64,000 nt of DNA from Pseudoips prasinana (GCA_951640165.1 OX621258.1:7153501-7217500), one strand, 5' to 3'; shown: positions 10,957-21,854, numbered from the stretch's first letter. Translations and numbers: made by a program. The notes: generated by a model from the sequence alone, not told the origin.

Positions 10957-11165
10957 TCTATACATATAATAAAATCGTAGGAAAGTCAAAACTGTACATT
11001 GATTTTTTTTTTAAAGGATATTTGAGGCGTGATCTACAATCGATATCGAAGCCAAAAATATAGTTTTTAGAATTTTTGTCACGGACTATCACGCTATCAG
11101 CTACGGGGTAAGAGCTGTGATAATGTATACAGTTTAACGCGGGTAAAACCGCGGGGCACAGCTAG
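10957..11165 (+). mobile_element. Non-autonomous Helitron, internally deleted
   Basis: Starts TCTATACATATAATAAAATC and ends in a GCGG-GTAAAA-CCGC hairpin followed by CACAGCTAG. A TC start, a hairpin near the 3' end and a CTAG end are the Helitron signature. Compared with 49745-50066 the middle is missing. Confidence 0.8.
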
Positions 11166-11169
11166 TACA

Positions 11170-11432
11170 TATGTAGGAAAGTCAAAACTGTACATTGAAT
11201 ATTTTTGAAAATAACTATTGGGGCGGGATATACAATTGATATCGAAGCCAAAAATATAGTTTTTAGAATTTTTGTCTGTTTGTCTGTAGTATGTCCGTGC
11301 TAAACTCAAAAAGTACTGCATTGATTTACATCAAATTTTGCATGAATGTTAATTACAAAGAGGTCGGGTCAACATATAGGCTACATATTATCACGCTATC
11401 ACCTATGGGGGAGAAGCTGTGATAATTTATAA
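11170..11432 (+). mobile_element. Helitron fragment, ends missing
   Basis: Lacks the TC start and the terminal hairpin but has the full middle (GTCGGGTCAACATATAGGCT and the TATCACGCTATCACC segment). It abuts the previous Helitron. Confidence 0.75.
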
Positions 11433-11466
11433 ATGTATTTATGGTTATCGACATAAAGATAAAATA

Positions 11467-11593
11467 GTACACACGGCTACACATCAAGCTATACATTTCC
11501 AGTATAAGCTGATCACGCGTTGTATAGGATTTCCATACAATGACAGGTCAGCCTATATTGGAAATGTATAGCTTGATATGTAGCCGTGTGTAC
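11467..11593. mobile_element. Fold-back MITE, family E, copy 2
   Basis: 127 bp from GTACACACGGCTACA to its inverse. It lies 115 bp past the 3' end of the asteroid gene. Confidence 0.8.
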
Positions 11594-11708
11594 CAATTTT
11601 AGTTTAATGGCCGACGAAAATACAGATTATTGCTGCGCTGGACGACAATGGCGATTCTTTCTATGAAAACAGCGGAGGGCCCTCTCATTACACTTTTTAA
11701 TATTTACA

Positions 11709-13472
11709 CTATATATCGTTAAAAAGATCCTTGTAAAGTTTTACCAGTCTCTTTATATAAACCAAAACGGATGGAGCCCGTTCAAATAACGTTGTAATAA
11801 ATAAATCATTATCTGTACCGCGCATATCCAATAACAATTTATAAACAAAGGTACCGTTAAATCTGGAACACCAAACAGAATTATTCGGGCTACCACACAG
11901 AATATTTAAATACTGCAAATGTAGGAAACAATATTGGAATTCAACAAAAGTTTTTAACGTATCTCCATTAAAAATCTGCCTCGCTTCTTCATCGTCTAAT
12001 TGGAAATAGCGCTCTGTGGCATACTTAGCTTCATTGCAATCGCTCTCATACACGTTGCTGCAACGTCTTGAATAAGATCCTTCCTTATTAAAAACTATGG
12101 TGAGCATCACGTAACATATAATGATGCAGTATACTTCTTCATCAACGTTTATATCGTCCAGTTTCTTCTTCCGAGCAAAATATACTAAAGGTATTAACAA
12201 CATCTGTTCTAAGTTGGAAAAACATTTTGGGTTGATACAGTTCTCCCTTAAAAAATGCTCAAACAATTTGTAATCTTTAATATCTGACCATCCATTTTCG
12301 AAAACACATTCTCTGCAGTTATATTCAGGCTTACTGATAATATTTCTTGTATTAAATACTGTGTAATTATCAGCATTGTGATACACTGTTATATTGTCTT
12401 CTTTAAAATTAGTCATCAAATTATAAGCGTATAATATAATGTCCATAGATAACAATATGCTGTCTACAGGGGTTTTACTTTCGATTGCAGTAGATCCTTG
12501 TACCATTTTCCATTTATATAAATTAATATACGCTGCGGGGATTATATTTGATGTCACACCTTTCTCGAACCACTCTGGGTCTTGATAAGACACTGAAAGT
12601 CTTTTGTCGTTACAGAGATAGTTGGCAACTACTCCTCCTTCTGCGTGTCTCATTCCTCTTACTTTTTTCACGTATGTTTCCATAAAAGATGTATTGTTTT
12701 CCTGTGACAAGCCTTCGCGAATTTTATTTAAAATCTCAGTCTCGCTGTGTCTAGATAGCCAGTCCATAAAATGATTATATTGTACGAGAATATCATCATC
12801 TAAAATACCCCAATCTTGCAATAAAGGTTGAAATACCTCTTTTGGATACAAATGTATATCAGATATAATTGCAAAAATGGCAATTTTCTCCATAGTTAGA
12901 GAGTGTTTTGTTAAAAAATCTTCGAGAGTATACTGCTTACATAATATACCGTCTTTAGTTTTGTTATAATCCCAAGAAAAATGTGGAATATATGGTACAT
13001 TTCTAAAGCAAAATGATGTATTCTTGCTGATAACAGCACAGCCTAACTGTTCGGCTAAAGCCACACATTCTTCTATTGCTTCTGTTAAGCATACAGAATA
13101 GCTTACGTTTAAATCTTCTAATACTTGTTTGATAATTTCAGTTGCAAATATAGGGAAAACATTCGTTCGGGTGATATCATACAGATCAAAATTCAAACTC
13201 GTAGTTTTGAACTTGCTGATCTTTTTTACTATATCAGCATCGCCGCCTTTGAATACGAAATAGCATTTGATGTTGCATTTTTTGAAGATGTACAATTTTT
13301 TCTTCAAGTATGCTACAAAACCGTTGCCCTCACAGCCGAACACGTCATTTAATCTGCTCTCATAGTAGAAGTCATAGAAAAAACACTGAGCGTCGATTAC
13401 AACGGAGCAATTTCTTAAGACGCATTGCTGCATGTCCCCGGTCGCAAATTTTTGGAACATTGGTATATACAT
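11709..13472 (-). CDS. ast: Asteroid-family protein (XPG/FEN1-like PIN domain), probable pseudoenzyme
   Basis: Single-exon frame, 587 codons from the preferred start at 13472; the open frame extends 16 codons further to 13520. I prefer 13472 because TTTTTGTTGCAG just upstream (ending at 13481) is a strong 3' splice site, so the extra codons look like intron, and asteroid proteins start a few residues before the conserved segment. Numbered from the long form, residues 39-110 give the N-terminal PIN block (CSVVIDAQCFFYD, then CNIKCYFVFKGGDAD) and 147-170 the second block (EAIEECVALAEQLGCAVI then SKNTSF). In active XPG-type nucleases the second and third sites are Asp-rich (VFDGG and DSDF style); here they read VFKGG and KNTSF, so metal binding is probably lost. 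The C-terminal 400 residues are family-specific without a named motif. Asteroid acts with Star in EGFR signalling in Drosophila, and mammalian ASTE1 acts in break repair; the function here is unknown. Repeats surround it on both sides. Confidence 0.75.
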   Translation of the reverse strand: MYIPMFQKFATGDMQQCVLRNCSVVIDAQCFFYDFYYESRLNDVFGCEGNGFVAYLKKKLYIFKKCNIKCYFVFKGGDADIVKKISKFKTTSLNFDLYDITRTNVFPIFATEIIKQVLEDLNVSYSVCLTEAIEECVALAEQLGCAVISKNTSFCFRNVPYIPHFSWDYNKTKDGILCKQYTLEDFLTKHSLTMEKIAIFAIISDIHLYPKEVFQPLLQDWGILDDDILVQYNHFMDWLSRHSETEILNKIREGLSQENNTSFMETYVKKVRGMRHAEGGVVANYLCNDKRLSVSYQDPEWFEKGVTSNIIPAAYINLYKWKMVQGSTAIESKTPVDSILLSMDIILYAYNLMTNFKEDNITVYHNADNYTVFNTRNIISKPEYNCRECVFENGWSDIKDYKLFEHFLRENCINPKCFSNLEQMLLIPLVYFARKKKLDDINVDEEVYCIIICYVMLTIVFNKEGSYSRRCSNVYESDCNEAKYATERYFQLDDEEARQIFNGDTLKTFVEFQYCFLHLQYLNILCGSPNNSVWCSRFNGTFVYKLLLDMRGTDNDLFITTLFERAPSVLVYIKRLVKLYKDLFNDI

Positions 13473-13480
13473 CGTGGTAC

Positions 13481-13492
13481 CTGCAACAAAAA
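13481..13492 (-). promoter_or_regulatory. Predicted 3' splice site before asteroid start
   Basis: On the minus strand TTTTTGTTGCAG precedes GTACCACG and the ATG at 13472. This implies an intron in the 5' untranslated region. No upstream exon or donor could be chosen. Confidence 0.45.
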
Positions 13493-13657
13493 TGTCTTTA
13501 TCATTTTGAAGTTTAAACACAGACCATCACATCAGCCCAACTAGAAGAAAATAACGTAATATAACATAATATGTGTGTACGACGAACAAGCGAGCCTTTC
13601 ATCAGTGTATCAGATCAAGTCAACTTGATCAAACATCAGGAACATAATGAAATTTAA

Positions 13658-13969
13658 TCTATACATATAATAAAATCGTAGGAAAGTCAAAACTGTATAT
13701 TGAATATTTTTTAAAAAGGATACCTACCTGGGGCGTGTACTACAATCGATATCGTATCCAAAAATATAGTTTTTAGAATTTTTGTCTGTTTATCTGTTTG
13801 TTTGTATGTATGTCCGGGCTAAACTCAAAAAGTACTGCACAAATTTTGCATGAATATTACTAAGAGGTTGGGTCAACATATAGGCTACATATTATCACGC
13901 TATCACTTACGAGGTAGGAGCTGTGATATTTTAAAGGTTAACGCGGCTAAAACCGCGGGGCACAGCTAC
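13658..13969 (+). mobile_element. Non-autonomous Helitron, full length
   Basis: TCTATACATATAATAAAATC start, AAACCGCGGGGCACAGCTAC end; the last bases are CTAC instead of CTAG, a point change at the terminus. Confidence 0.8.
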
Positions 13970-14090
13970 TAATAAATAATTTAATCATGTACAGTCATCA
14001 GTGAACGGTGGAAGAGCCAATTAGGGCTAAAGACCTCAAAAAAATACTTTAAGTAGTACATACTAAAATTTATAAATAAAATACATATTA

Positions 14091-14703
14091 AAAAACCGGC
14101 CAAGTGCGAGTCGGACTCGCCCATGACGGGTTCACAGCAGCAAGTATTTCAGCTGGTTAAAGGTAAATTGTGGTTTACGATGTATGATGCATTTAAAATA
14201 AAACTACTTATTAGATCTCGTTCAAACCAATTTTTGTTGTTAGTTTACATGGTAATGTACATCATATATTATTTTTAGTTTTATCATTCTCTTGTTTTAG
14301 AAAGTTACGGGGGGGGGGGGGGGGGGGGCACTAATTTTTCCACTTTGGAAGTGTCTCTCGCGCAAACTATTCAGTTTAGAAAAAAAGGATAATAGAAACC
14401 TCAATATCATTTTTGAAGACCTGTCTATAGATACACCTCATGTATGAGTACGATGAAAAAAAAAATTTTGAAGTTCAGTTGTATGTATGGGGAACCCCCA
14501 AAATTTTTCTATTATTCTTGTTCTATTTTAGTGTGAAAATCTTAATGCGGTTCACAGAATACATCTACTTACCAAGTTTCAACAGTACAGCTCTTATAGT
14601 TTCGGAAAAAAGTGGCTGTGACATACGGACGGACAGACAGACAGACAGACATGACGAATCTATGAGGGGTTCCGTTTTTTCCCATTTGGCTATGGAACCC
14701 TAA
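14091..14703 (+). repeat. Dispersed repeat family D, complete copy
   Basis: Starts AAAAACCGGCCAAGTGCGAG and ends GGCTATGGAACCCTAAA; contains a run of about 18 G at 14310-14328 and a (GACA)n tract near 14631-14650. Sister copies: 2541-8572 (split), 23518-24517 (split) and 62514-62636 (partial). The class is unknown: no TIR, no tRNA boxes, no ORF. Confidence 0.75.
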
Positions 14704-14901
14704 AATTTACCTAACTTATCCATTTTCACGTACGTTTAGGCATACCTAATATAATTTTATTCGATCAAGTCTCAGTTCATCATGTATGCACCCATTCGCA
14801 TGAGAACCTCTAAAAAATCTTTATCAACGTTCACAATAAATAGTAAATCCTAGTGAATACTGGTATCCCAGGCATGTCCTTAATATTCAAACATGGCGCA
14901 A

Positions 14902-15028
14902 GTACACATGGCTACACGTCAAGCTATACATTTCCAGTATAAGCTAAACCCGCGTTGTATAGGATTTCGATACAATGAGAGGTCAGCTTATATTGGAAAT
15001 GTATAGCTTGATATGTAGCCGTGTGTAC
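14902..15028. mobile_element. Fold-back MITE, family E, copy 3
   Basis: 127 bp, same ends and arms as the copies at 9167 and 11467. Confidence 0.8.
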
Positions 15029-15159
15029 CAAAAATCGCTCAACCTACTCCGATCTATGGTCATAAGTTTACAGCTCTATATTTTGCCGCAATTCTGTGGT
15101 TGAAATCTTTTTGTAAAAACTCTCCACGAAACAGGCTCAGCCTAGTGTAGAGGGTTTTA

Positions 15160-15440
15160 TCTATATACCTATATAAAAATCAATGCCACTTTTCGTTGTA
15201 ATGTTATAAGTATTATAACTCAACAACGCCTTTACCGATTTGGCTAATTTTGGTCTTGAATTATTCGTTGAAGTCCAGGGAAGGTTTGTAGGTAGATAAA
15301 ATTTTAAAAAAGTATCGAAAAAGTGTAAAATCAACATCTTTTAGCAGTTTAAAATATTTTTTTGTTGGTATAAATGAACTTAATAATCAATTTTTTATTA
15401 CTATGCCTTATACGTAGCGAAGCACGTACCGGGCCGCTAG
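15160..15440 (+). mobile_element. Helitron of a second family
   Basis: Starts TCTATATACCTATATAAAAA and ends GTACCGGGCCGCTAG. The body (CAACAACGCCTTTACCGATT) differs from the main Helitron family but the terminal logic is the same. Confidence 0.65.
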
Positions 15441-15494
15441 TATTTTATACAAATACTTTCTGCCTGTAAACATATTCATTTATTTATTTAATAA

Positions 15495-15570
15495 CTAGCT
15501 GTACCCCGCGGGTTTACCGGCGTTAAATTTTGGAAATTATCTCAGCTCCCCCGTAGGTGATAGCGTGAAA
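15495..15570 (-). mobile_element. Helitron 3' end fragment
   Basis: CTAGCTGTACCCCGCGGGTT is the inverse of the 3' hairpin end of the main Helitron family; the rest is missing. Confidence 0.7.
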
Positions 15571-15932
15571 ACAATTTTTCATACATTTTTAAAATTAATT
15601 GTATAAATATAAAGATAAAAATCATGTATTTACATGAAACATGGTTTACAAATTATAGGTGTTGTAATCATAGTAAGGTTTCACATGCTTCGCCATATAT
15701 ATGGCATGTGAATTTTTAAAAATAAGTAGACAACTAAACTAAATAATAAACTAACGATTAAATATTCAATTACAAAATTAATGGATTTCTATTATAAAGA
15801 CATTACATTTGAATTTAAACGTCAACCTTAGGATTACAGTTAATAGTCGCCAAGCCATAACCATACTTTACAACTCGTATGTTCGCAGCTTGTTAGAAAC
15901 AAACAGTGTAATTTTGGAACCCTCATGAAAAG
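15571..15932. other. AT-rich non-coding spacer
   Basis: No ORF, no repeat recognised. A short ACATGCTTCGCCATATATATGGCATGTGA palindrome-like piece lies near 15686-15712. Confidence 0.3.
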
Positions 15933-18756
15933 TCATACATAGACTCACGCCTGTTTCCCAGAGGGGTAGGCAGAGACAACGGATTTCCATTTGTCACGAT
16001 CTTTGCATACTTCTTTTGCCTCGATTACTGTCATTATATTCTTCATACATGCTCGCCGGTTTAGGGTACTTCTGACCTGCCCTTTCTTGAGAACATCTCC
16101 AATTTGGTCAGAGAATGTTCGACGTGGTCTTCCCCTTCCGGTTGTCCCATTCACCCAGGCCAGGTATACTTCTTTTGTCAATCTTCTTTCATTCATCCTT
16201 TCTAAATGGCCAAACCATCTCAGCATGCCTTTTTCAATCTTTGTGACTACATCCTCTTTCACACCACAACGCTCTCTTACATCAGTATTTCGAATTCTGT
16301 CTCTCAAAGTCACACCACACATACTTCTCAGAGCTCTCATTTCCACTGCATTTATTTTACTTTCATTCTTTTTCTGCCATACCCAACTTTCACTTCCATA
16401 CATTAAAGTTGGCACTAATCCATCGTGCACGGCTAGTCGGGCCTTCTTTGATACTTGCCGGCTACTCATAAAGGCGTGTAGTGCCCCATTCACTCTGTTC
16501 CCCGCATTTACTCTTCTAACAATATCTTTTTCATATTTCCCATCTCTCGTAAACAAAGTTCCCAAATATACAAACTCATTCACCTGTTCGACTTTCTCTC
16601 CTCCAATCACAATATCACACGCTGTCGTGTATTCATCCCTCTCAAATACCATTACTTTCGTCTTACCTACATTCATTTTCATCCCTTTCCTTTCAAAGGA
16701 TTCATACATATTTGTTACCATCACCTGCAACTCGTCCGCCGATGATGCAAGTAAAACTTGATCATCAGCGTAAAGCAGACATTTGATGAGTAACTCATTC
16801 ATCCTTACACCGCATTCACTTTCTTTCAAATCTTTTAAACAGCTATCCATGAATAGGTTAAACAACCACGGTGACGCTACACATCCCTGTCTAACACCCT
16901 TTTGGATGCTAAACCACTCGGTGTATGACCCGTTAATCCTCACGCAAGCTCTGGAATCCCTATAAAGAGATTTCAGTGCTTGAACAAGGTTGTCGTTCAA
17001 CCCATACATGGACAGTACCGACCATAGTTCATTCCTCAACACTCTATCGTAGGCCTTTTCTAAGTCTACGAAGGCACAGTAGACCTTTTGGTTTTTGCCC
17101 AAAAACTTCTCTACTATACTTCGCAGAGAAAAGACCTGATCCGTGCATCCCATTCCTTTCCGAAAACCCGCCTGTGCATCCCATATTTTCGCATCGGTTT
17201 CTTTCACAACTCTTTCAACCAATACTTTTGCATACAACTTACCAACGACGCTGAGCAGACTAATGCCCCTATAGTTTTTACAGTCTTGCCGTGAGCCTTT
17301 CCCTTTGTAAAGAGGTACAATGACAGCCTTGCACCAATCACTTGGCACTTGGCCGGTGGTATAGCATAGATTGAAAAGGCTGTACAGCTGACTCGCTATG
17401 ACGCCATGTCCAGCCTTCAGCATCTCGGAAGTTATCCTGTCATACCCTGGTGACTTACCTGATTTCATACCCTTAATAGCTTTCACAATCTCATCCATAC
17501 CAATTTCATCTTTACATTTGTTCTCGTCTATACTTAGTGAACTACGTTCACTCTCTGTTACACCTCTTTCATACAAACTTTCAAAATACTCCTTCCAACG
17601 TTTTAACACGCATTCTTCCCCTTTCACTATATTTCCATCTTGGTCTCGTATGGATTTCAGTTCTGAGGTTTGAGTTATGCCTCTTACTGATCTAACGGAT
17701 TTCCAGAAAAACTTAATGTTCGTCTGAAAATCCTTAGACAACCTTCTATCAAAATTATCCTTTTGTTCATTTTTCTTTTCGTTCACCACATCCTTTACAA
17801 TTACTTTCATTTTCCTATAATCATTCCAGGCCCTTTCTATATCCTCATTCGTCGCCTTATTCATTCGTTCGTTTGCTCTGGTGGCTAGCCAGTCTAACCA
17901 CGCTTTCTTCTTTTCACATACAACTTTTTGTACACTTTTATCCCACCAAATATTCTTCATCTTTCTTCCTCTTCTTCTCTTTATTACACCACATACTTCA
18001 CCAGCTACACTCACCACACCTTCTTTGACTACCTTCCATAGCTCTTCTACTTCTCTTATGTCTTCAGATCCCTCAAACTTCTCAACCAACTTACTTTTGT
18101 ACTCGTCTGCCACTTCTTCCTCTTGCAGTTCCTCTACTTTTATTCTCTCTAGTACACTTTTAGTCTCAGGGATTCGGTGGCGCCATCCTTTGGACAGACC
18201 ACTTATTCGGCTCATCACCAGAAAGTGGTCTGTATGGATTGCGGTCCCACGATAGACTCTTGTGTCTAGAACATTCTTTCTCAGTCTTTCATCTACAATC
18301 ACGAAGTCAATCATACTCTTTCTCACATTTTTCCTCTCTCGTGTAAACGTATGGATTCTTTTATGTTCAAACATAGTATTTGTAACACAAAGACCCCATT
18401 CCAAACATATCTCAAGCAGACTGTACCCATTCTCATTCTCACTCTCGTCACCGAATTGACCTAGTACTCTTTCAAAACCATCACGTTTTACCCCAACCCA
18501 TCCATTAAAATCACCTAACATTATTACTCTTTCATTATACCGACTTAACCGCAACACATCTCTCAGGGTCTCCCAGAATGCCTTTCTTTCCTCTTGTTCT
18601 CGCTGTATTACAACTGCACCCATATCTACAGGAGCGTACACTCCTACTAGGAAGATACGGGTCATACCAACTTTCATTCTCAACCACATTACTCTTGCAT
18701 TCACGCATTCGAACTCAGTCACACACTCAGACATACTTGTGGAAAGAAAAGTCATA
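15933..18756 (-). mobile_element. 5'-truncated LINE with intact pol ORF
   Basis: The element ends with a short TATG tail at about 15933-15940 and is cut at 18756, where a different LINE begins on the other strand. Two short 3' relatives with TSDs are at 1989-2277 and 42150-42330. Confidence 0.85.
15945..18755 (-). CDS. LINE ORF2: APE endonuclease (partial) and reverse transcriptase
   Basis: 936 codons without a stop. The first about 180 residues are the C-terminal part of an APE-type endonuclease ([12 protein letters not shown] at 78-88, [12 protein letters not shown] near 147-158, HTDHFLVMS near 174-182); the N-terminal Asn and Glu motifs are missing, so the protein is truncated. The RT follows: [13 protein letters not shown] (434-446), [11 protein letters not shown] (562-572, motif A), [13 protein letters not shown] (620-632, motif B), [12 protein letters not shown] (660-671, catalytic YADD) and YLGTLF (730-735). 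The C-terminal region has [18 protein letters not shown] and [12 protein letters not shown]. No RNase H is seen. The annotated Met is simply the first after truncation. RTE-like by organisation, but clade placement is tentative. The intact frame suggests a recent insertion. Confidence 0.85.
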   Translation of the reverse strand: MTFLSTSMSECVTEFECVNARVMWLRMKVGMTRIFLVGVYAPVDMGAVVIQREQEERKAFWETLRDVLRLSRYNERVIMLGDFNGWVGVKRDGFERVLGQFGDESENENGYSLLEICLEWGLCVTNTMFEHKRIHTFTRERKNVRKSMIDFVIVDERLRKNVLDTRVYRGTAIHTDHFLVMSRISGLSKGWRHRIPETKSVLERIKVEELQEEEVADEYKSKLVEKFEGSEDIREVEELWKVVKEGVVSVAGEVCGVIKRRRGRKMKNIWWDKSVQKVVCEKKKAWLDWLATRANERMNKATNEDIERAWNDYRKMKVIVKDVVNEKKNEQKDNFDRRLSKDFQTNIKFFWKSVRSVRGITQTSELKSIRDQDGNIVKGEECVLKRWKEYFESLYERGVTESERSSLSIDENKCKDEIGMDEIVKAIKGMKSGKSPGYDRITSEMLKAGHGVIASQLYSLFNLCYTTGQVPSDWCKAVIVPLYKGKGSRQDCKNYRGISLLSVVGKLYAKVLVERVVKETDAKIWDAQAGFRKGMGCTDQVFSLRSIVEKFLGKNQKVYCAFVDLEKAYDRVLRNELWSVLSMYGLNDNLVQALKSLYRDSRACVRINGSYTEWFSIQKGVRQGCVASPWLFNLFMDSCLKDLKESECGVRMNELLIKCLLYADDQVLLASSADELQVMVTNMYESFERKGMKMNVGKTKVMVFERDEYTTACDIVIGGEKVEQVNEFVYLGTLFTRDGKYEKDIVRRVNAGNRVNGALHAFMSSRQVSKKARLAVHDGLVPTLMYGSESWVWQKKNESKINAVEMRALRSMCGVTLRDRIRNTDVRERCGVKEDVVTKIEKGMLRWFGHLERMNERRLTKEVYLAWVNGTTGRGRPRRTFSDQIGDVLKKGQVRSTLNRRACMKNIMTVIEAKEVCKDRDKWKSVVSAYPSGKQA

Positions 18757-19430
18757 TACCCTATTAATTGAGAAAATTCAGAAATCTTTTGTCCGCTATT
18801 TATATTTCAAATTATATGGTTACTATCCTTACATGTATCCTACACCATTCGTGTTAGGTATGGTCACTTACCAGAGTTTAGAGATAAGAAGAAACTTTAA
18901 TCTTATAAAGTACTTTTTCCGTCTTGTTCGTGGAACCTTATCCAATTCATCTCTCTTGCAAAGTATCCCCTTTAATGTACCACCCCCTATCAGGTATACT
19001 CTTCGGCCCAGGGTTCGTCCTCTATTTGCAATACCTCAAACTAGCACAGTAACCCTAATTACAAGCCCATTGTGGTTAGCTCTCACTCATATCAATAAAG
19101 TATTAGAATATGATCCATCCTTGGACTTATTTACATGCACGGAACCGAGATTTCTAGCTACAGCCAAACTTTATTTAGAAACTAATGCTACTCCTAGCTC
19201 AATAACCGGGTGATTGTTTTCGGATAGTGATACTTATGTGATACCGTTACCGCAAAATGTTTATTTAAATATTACTCTATTCTCATGTTTAATGTAAAAA
19301 TATAACTATTAATTTATAGTATAAGTTGTAAATGTTAGTAACATTTGCTTAATATGTAACCTATAACTTATATGTTTGGTCTAACCGTTAATGTAAGTTG
19401 GTTAATAAATAAATAAAAATAAAGTTACTA
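18757..19430 (+). pseudogene. LINE pol C-terminal fragment with 3' UTR
   Basis: Frame from about 18760 to the stop at 19211-19213: [36 protein letters not shown] and LIKYFFRLVRGTL, the end region of a different insect LINE (post-RT domain). The UTR runs to an A-rich tail near 19405-19432. It is joined 5' to 5' with the minus-strand LINE at 18756. An ORF track starting at 18578 runs across the join and is an artefact. Confidence 0.75.
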
Positions 19431-19616
19431 GAAGGTATAAATTACATAAAATACATTATTACATCGCTAACATAAGTAAATTGTATAAAAGTGCGGGTGA
19501 TAATGGAACTCACGACCACGGGGTATCCGTCCCCATGTAGGTCAACCGCTCCGCCACCGCACCGTGGTTCTGTGACTCAAATTTATACAATTCATTCGAT
19601 ATTCGAACAGAGACGA

Positions 19617-19865
19617 GACGGTCACCGTAGCCTAGCTGGTAGTGCTCCTGCCTACGAAGCTGGTGGTCCTGGGTTCGAATCCCGGTAAGTGCAAATATTT
19701 GTGTGATGAGCACGAATATTTGTTTCTGAGTCATGGATGTTTTCTATGTATATAAGTATTTATCTATCTATATAAGTATGTATATCGTCGTCTGGTACCC
19801 ATACTACAAGCTTTGCTTAGTTTGGGGCTAGGATGATCTGTGTGACATTGTCCCCAGATATTATT
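19617..19865 (+). repeat. SINE family A, full copy
   Basis: tRNA-like head with A box TAGCCTAGCTGG and B box GGTTCGAATCCC, body ending GATCTGTGTGACATTGTCCC. Confidence 0.85.
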
Positions 19866-20082
19866 TCTTAACGCATTTAAGACGGAGACCGGGAAGTGGG
19901 TCAAATTAAGATTCCAAGATTTTTTTACATAGGTACATAGTTACAAGTGAAGCTAATAAAAGCGTGTTAAAATCAGAACAAGTAAAAAACTTATTAAATA
20001 AATACTTTATCAGTGATAAGTACTTGGAGGGCGATGCATGACGGGGTCACTCACTATAATCATCACAATCAATCAATCATTA

Positions 20083-20203
20083 CGCTACTCCGATCTGTCA
20101 AATTGCTTTTAAAGATTTTCAACTTTATTACAAAAGCTTATGGTTCACTTTCAATTGGGAAAATTTGACAGATTGTGGTAGCTTGATGTGCTGGCGTCTG
20201 TAC
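20083..20203. mobile_element. MITE family F, copy 2 (left end lost)
   Basis: Right end GATGTGCTGGCGTCTGTAC intact, left end begins at GCTACTCCGATCTGTC. Confidence 0.75.
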
Positions 20204-20350
20204 ATAGACATTTCGGTGTTTATTTACACCTTCCCTAGTGCTACTTCATACTACTCGGGGACTACAATATACTAATCTTTAAATTTAAGATTTCAGTAGG
20301 CCTCATAATTGTATGTTATATTATGCAATTTATTTGAAATAAACAGTTTA

Positions 20351-20702
20351 GGTCACCCAAAGAGCAATTGTGAAGGCTATGCTTGGAGTTTCCCTACGGG
20401 ATCGAATCAGAAATGTCGAATTCCGCAGGCAAACCAAAGTCACCGACATAGCCCGAAGAATTGTAAAACTGAAGTGGCAGTGGGCGGGGCACATAGCTCG
20501 TAGAACCGACGGCCGTTGGGGCAGAGAGGTTCTCGAGTGGCTACCACGAAGCGGAAGACGCACCGTGGGCAGGCCCGCTACAAGATGGACCGATGATCTT
20601 GTGTTGATGGAACTGCTGGATGCGAATAGCGCAAACCGGCAATTGTGGAGATCTTTGGGGGAGGCCTTTGTCCAGCATACTGATATGATGATGATGATGA
20701 TG
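20351..20702 (+). mobile_element. 5'-truncated RTE-type LINE 3' end
   Basis: Codes for [50 protein letters not shown] and TRWTDDL, the RTE C-terminal signature, and ends in a (GAT)n tail at 20687-20702. AAACAGTTTA (20341-20350) and AAACTGTTTA (20703-20712) look like a 10-bp TSD with one mismatch. Confidence 0.85.
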
Positions 20703-20973
20703 AAACTGTTTAATTTTTTTTTTTAGATCTCTATTGCTGGTGTCATAAAAAAATGTACTCACAGTTTTAACTTTCTTTCACTAGCAATGCACCTGCTATT
20801 GTACCACTATTGTTATCAGCAGCTACTTCACTCACTTGACAGGAACAGCTCCCGACCCCGCCAAGGTTGAAGTACTTATAATCACAAGGCGCCCTCTATA
20901 TATAGCCGCGCCAACATGTTGCAGTCAAACAGAATATTGGATATCGCTCAATTATACTAATGACTATATACAT

Positions 20974-21140
20974 TTTTTTTAAAGGCAACGCCCGCATTAA
21001 GTAATCTAATACCTTTGTCGCGGGGTACTTTACAAACATATAATAGACACAACAACATCACAAATAACATCCAGACTCAGAACAACTATTTACGGGTCAC
21101 ACAAATAGTTGTCTTAGCTGTTGCGCCACACGTGCAGTCA
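20974..21140 (-). repeat. SINE family B, uninterrupted copy
   Basis: On the minus strand the head with GTGTGGCGCAACAGCTAAGA leads through the CTGAGTCTGG body to the CGACAAAGG-TAGATTACTT 3' end. The B-box segment is deleted. Confidence 0.7.
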
Positions 21141-21349
21141 ATATAGAAAGAAAAGAAAGTAAGAAATACATTTATCCGACATAGACATACAAGAAATTAC
21201 AAACAAAACTAACTAAATATTTATAAAACTATTTGTTTAACGGAAATAAAACGAGATTAGGTATTTGTCTGTTCATCATAATCAGTTTGATATAGTCCCC
21301 TGTTGGATATAGGCTCAGTATAAAAATAGACAGTAGGTACGGAAACTAT

Positions 21350-21490
21350 GTACAGACGCCAGCACATCAAGCTACCCAAATCTGTCAAAATTCCCCAATT
21401 GAAAGTGAACCTTATGCTTTTGTGATGCAGTTGAAAATCTATAAAAGAAACTTGACAGATTGGGGGAGCTGGATGTGCTGGCGTCTGTAC
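21350..21490. mobile_element. MITE family F, copy 3 (complete)
   Basis: GTACAGACGCCAGCACATCA to its inverse at 21472-21490; a near-complete palindrome. The last GTAC is shared with the next fold-back element. Confidence 0.85.
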
Positions 21491-21854
21491 AAACGGTTGA
21501 AACGGCACATTCACACAAACAGGTGAATTTTCAAGACCCCTAAGCGGTTGTCACGGTCCTGTTAGTAGTGAGTGCCGCGTGGGTACTAGTAGGTACAAGG
21601 TTTTATATATCTATATAAAACCTTGTACTAGTACCCACACAACTAACTATAGGTAGGTATATAGGTTCATTTATTTCCCTGTATGGTGGCTTGGTGGCGC
21701 TGATATGTCATCCAGCGAGTTGCCAGTCTATCTCTAACTGTGGAGTAGTCTTTGGTTCTGACGCGGCACTCACTACTAACAGGACCGTGACAACCGCTTA
21801 GGGGTCTTGAAAATTCACCTGTTTGTGTGAATGTGCCGTTTCAACCGTTTGTAC
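21487..21854. mobile_element. Fold-back element with perfect 94-bp TIRs
   Basis: Positions 21487-21580 and 21761-21854 are exact inverse copies (GTACAAACGGTTGAAACGGC at the ends, GTGAGTGCCGCGT inside). The 180-bp centre contains a second palindrome, GGGTACTAGTAGGTACAAGG at 21581 and its near inverse up to 21643. No ORF, so non-autonomous. Perfect arms suggest recent origin or arm conversion. Confidence 0.85.

Noticed and set aside
15991..18459. Several plus-strand ORFs of 60-256 codons
   Set aside because: Antisense shadows of the 936-codon LINE ORF.
18578..19213. 211-codon plus-strand protein
   Set aside because: Its first 60 codons are antisense LINE; only the part from 18760 is a real remnant.
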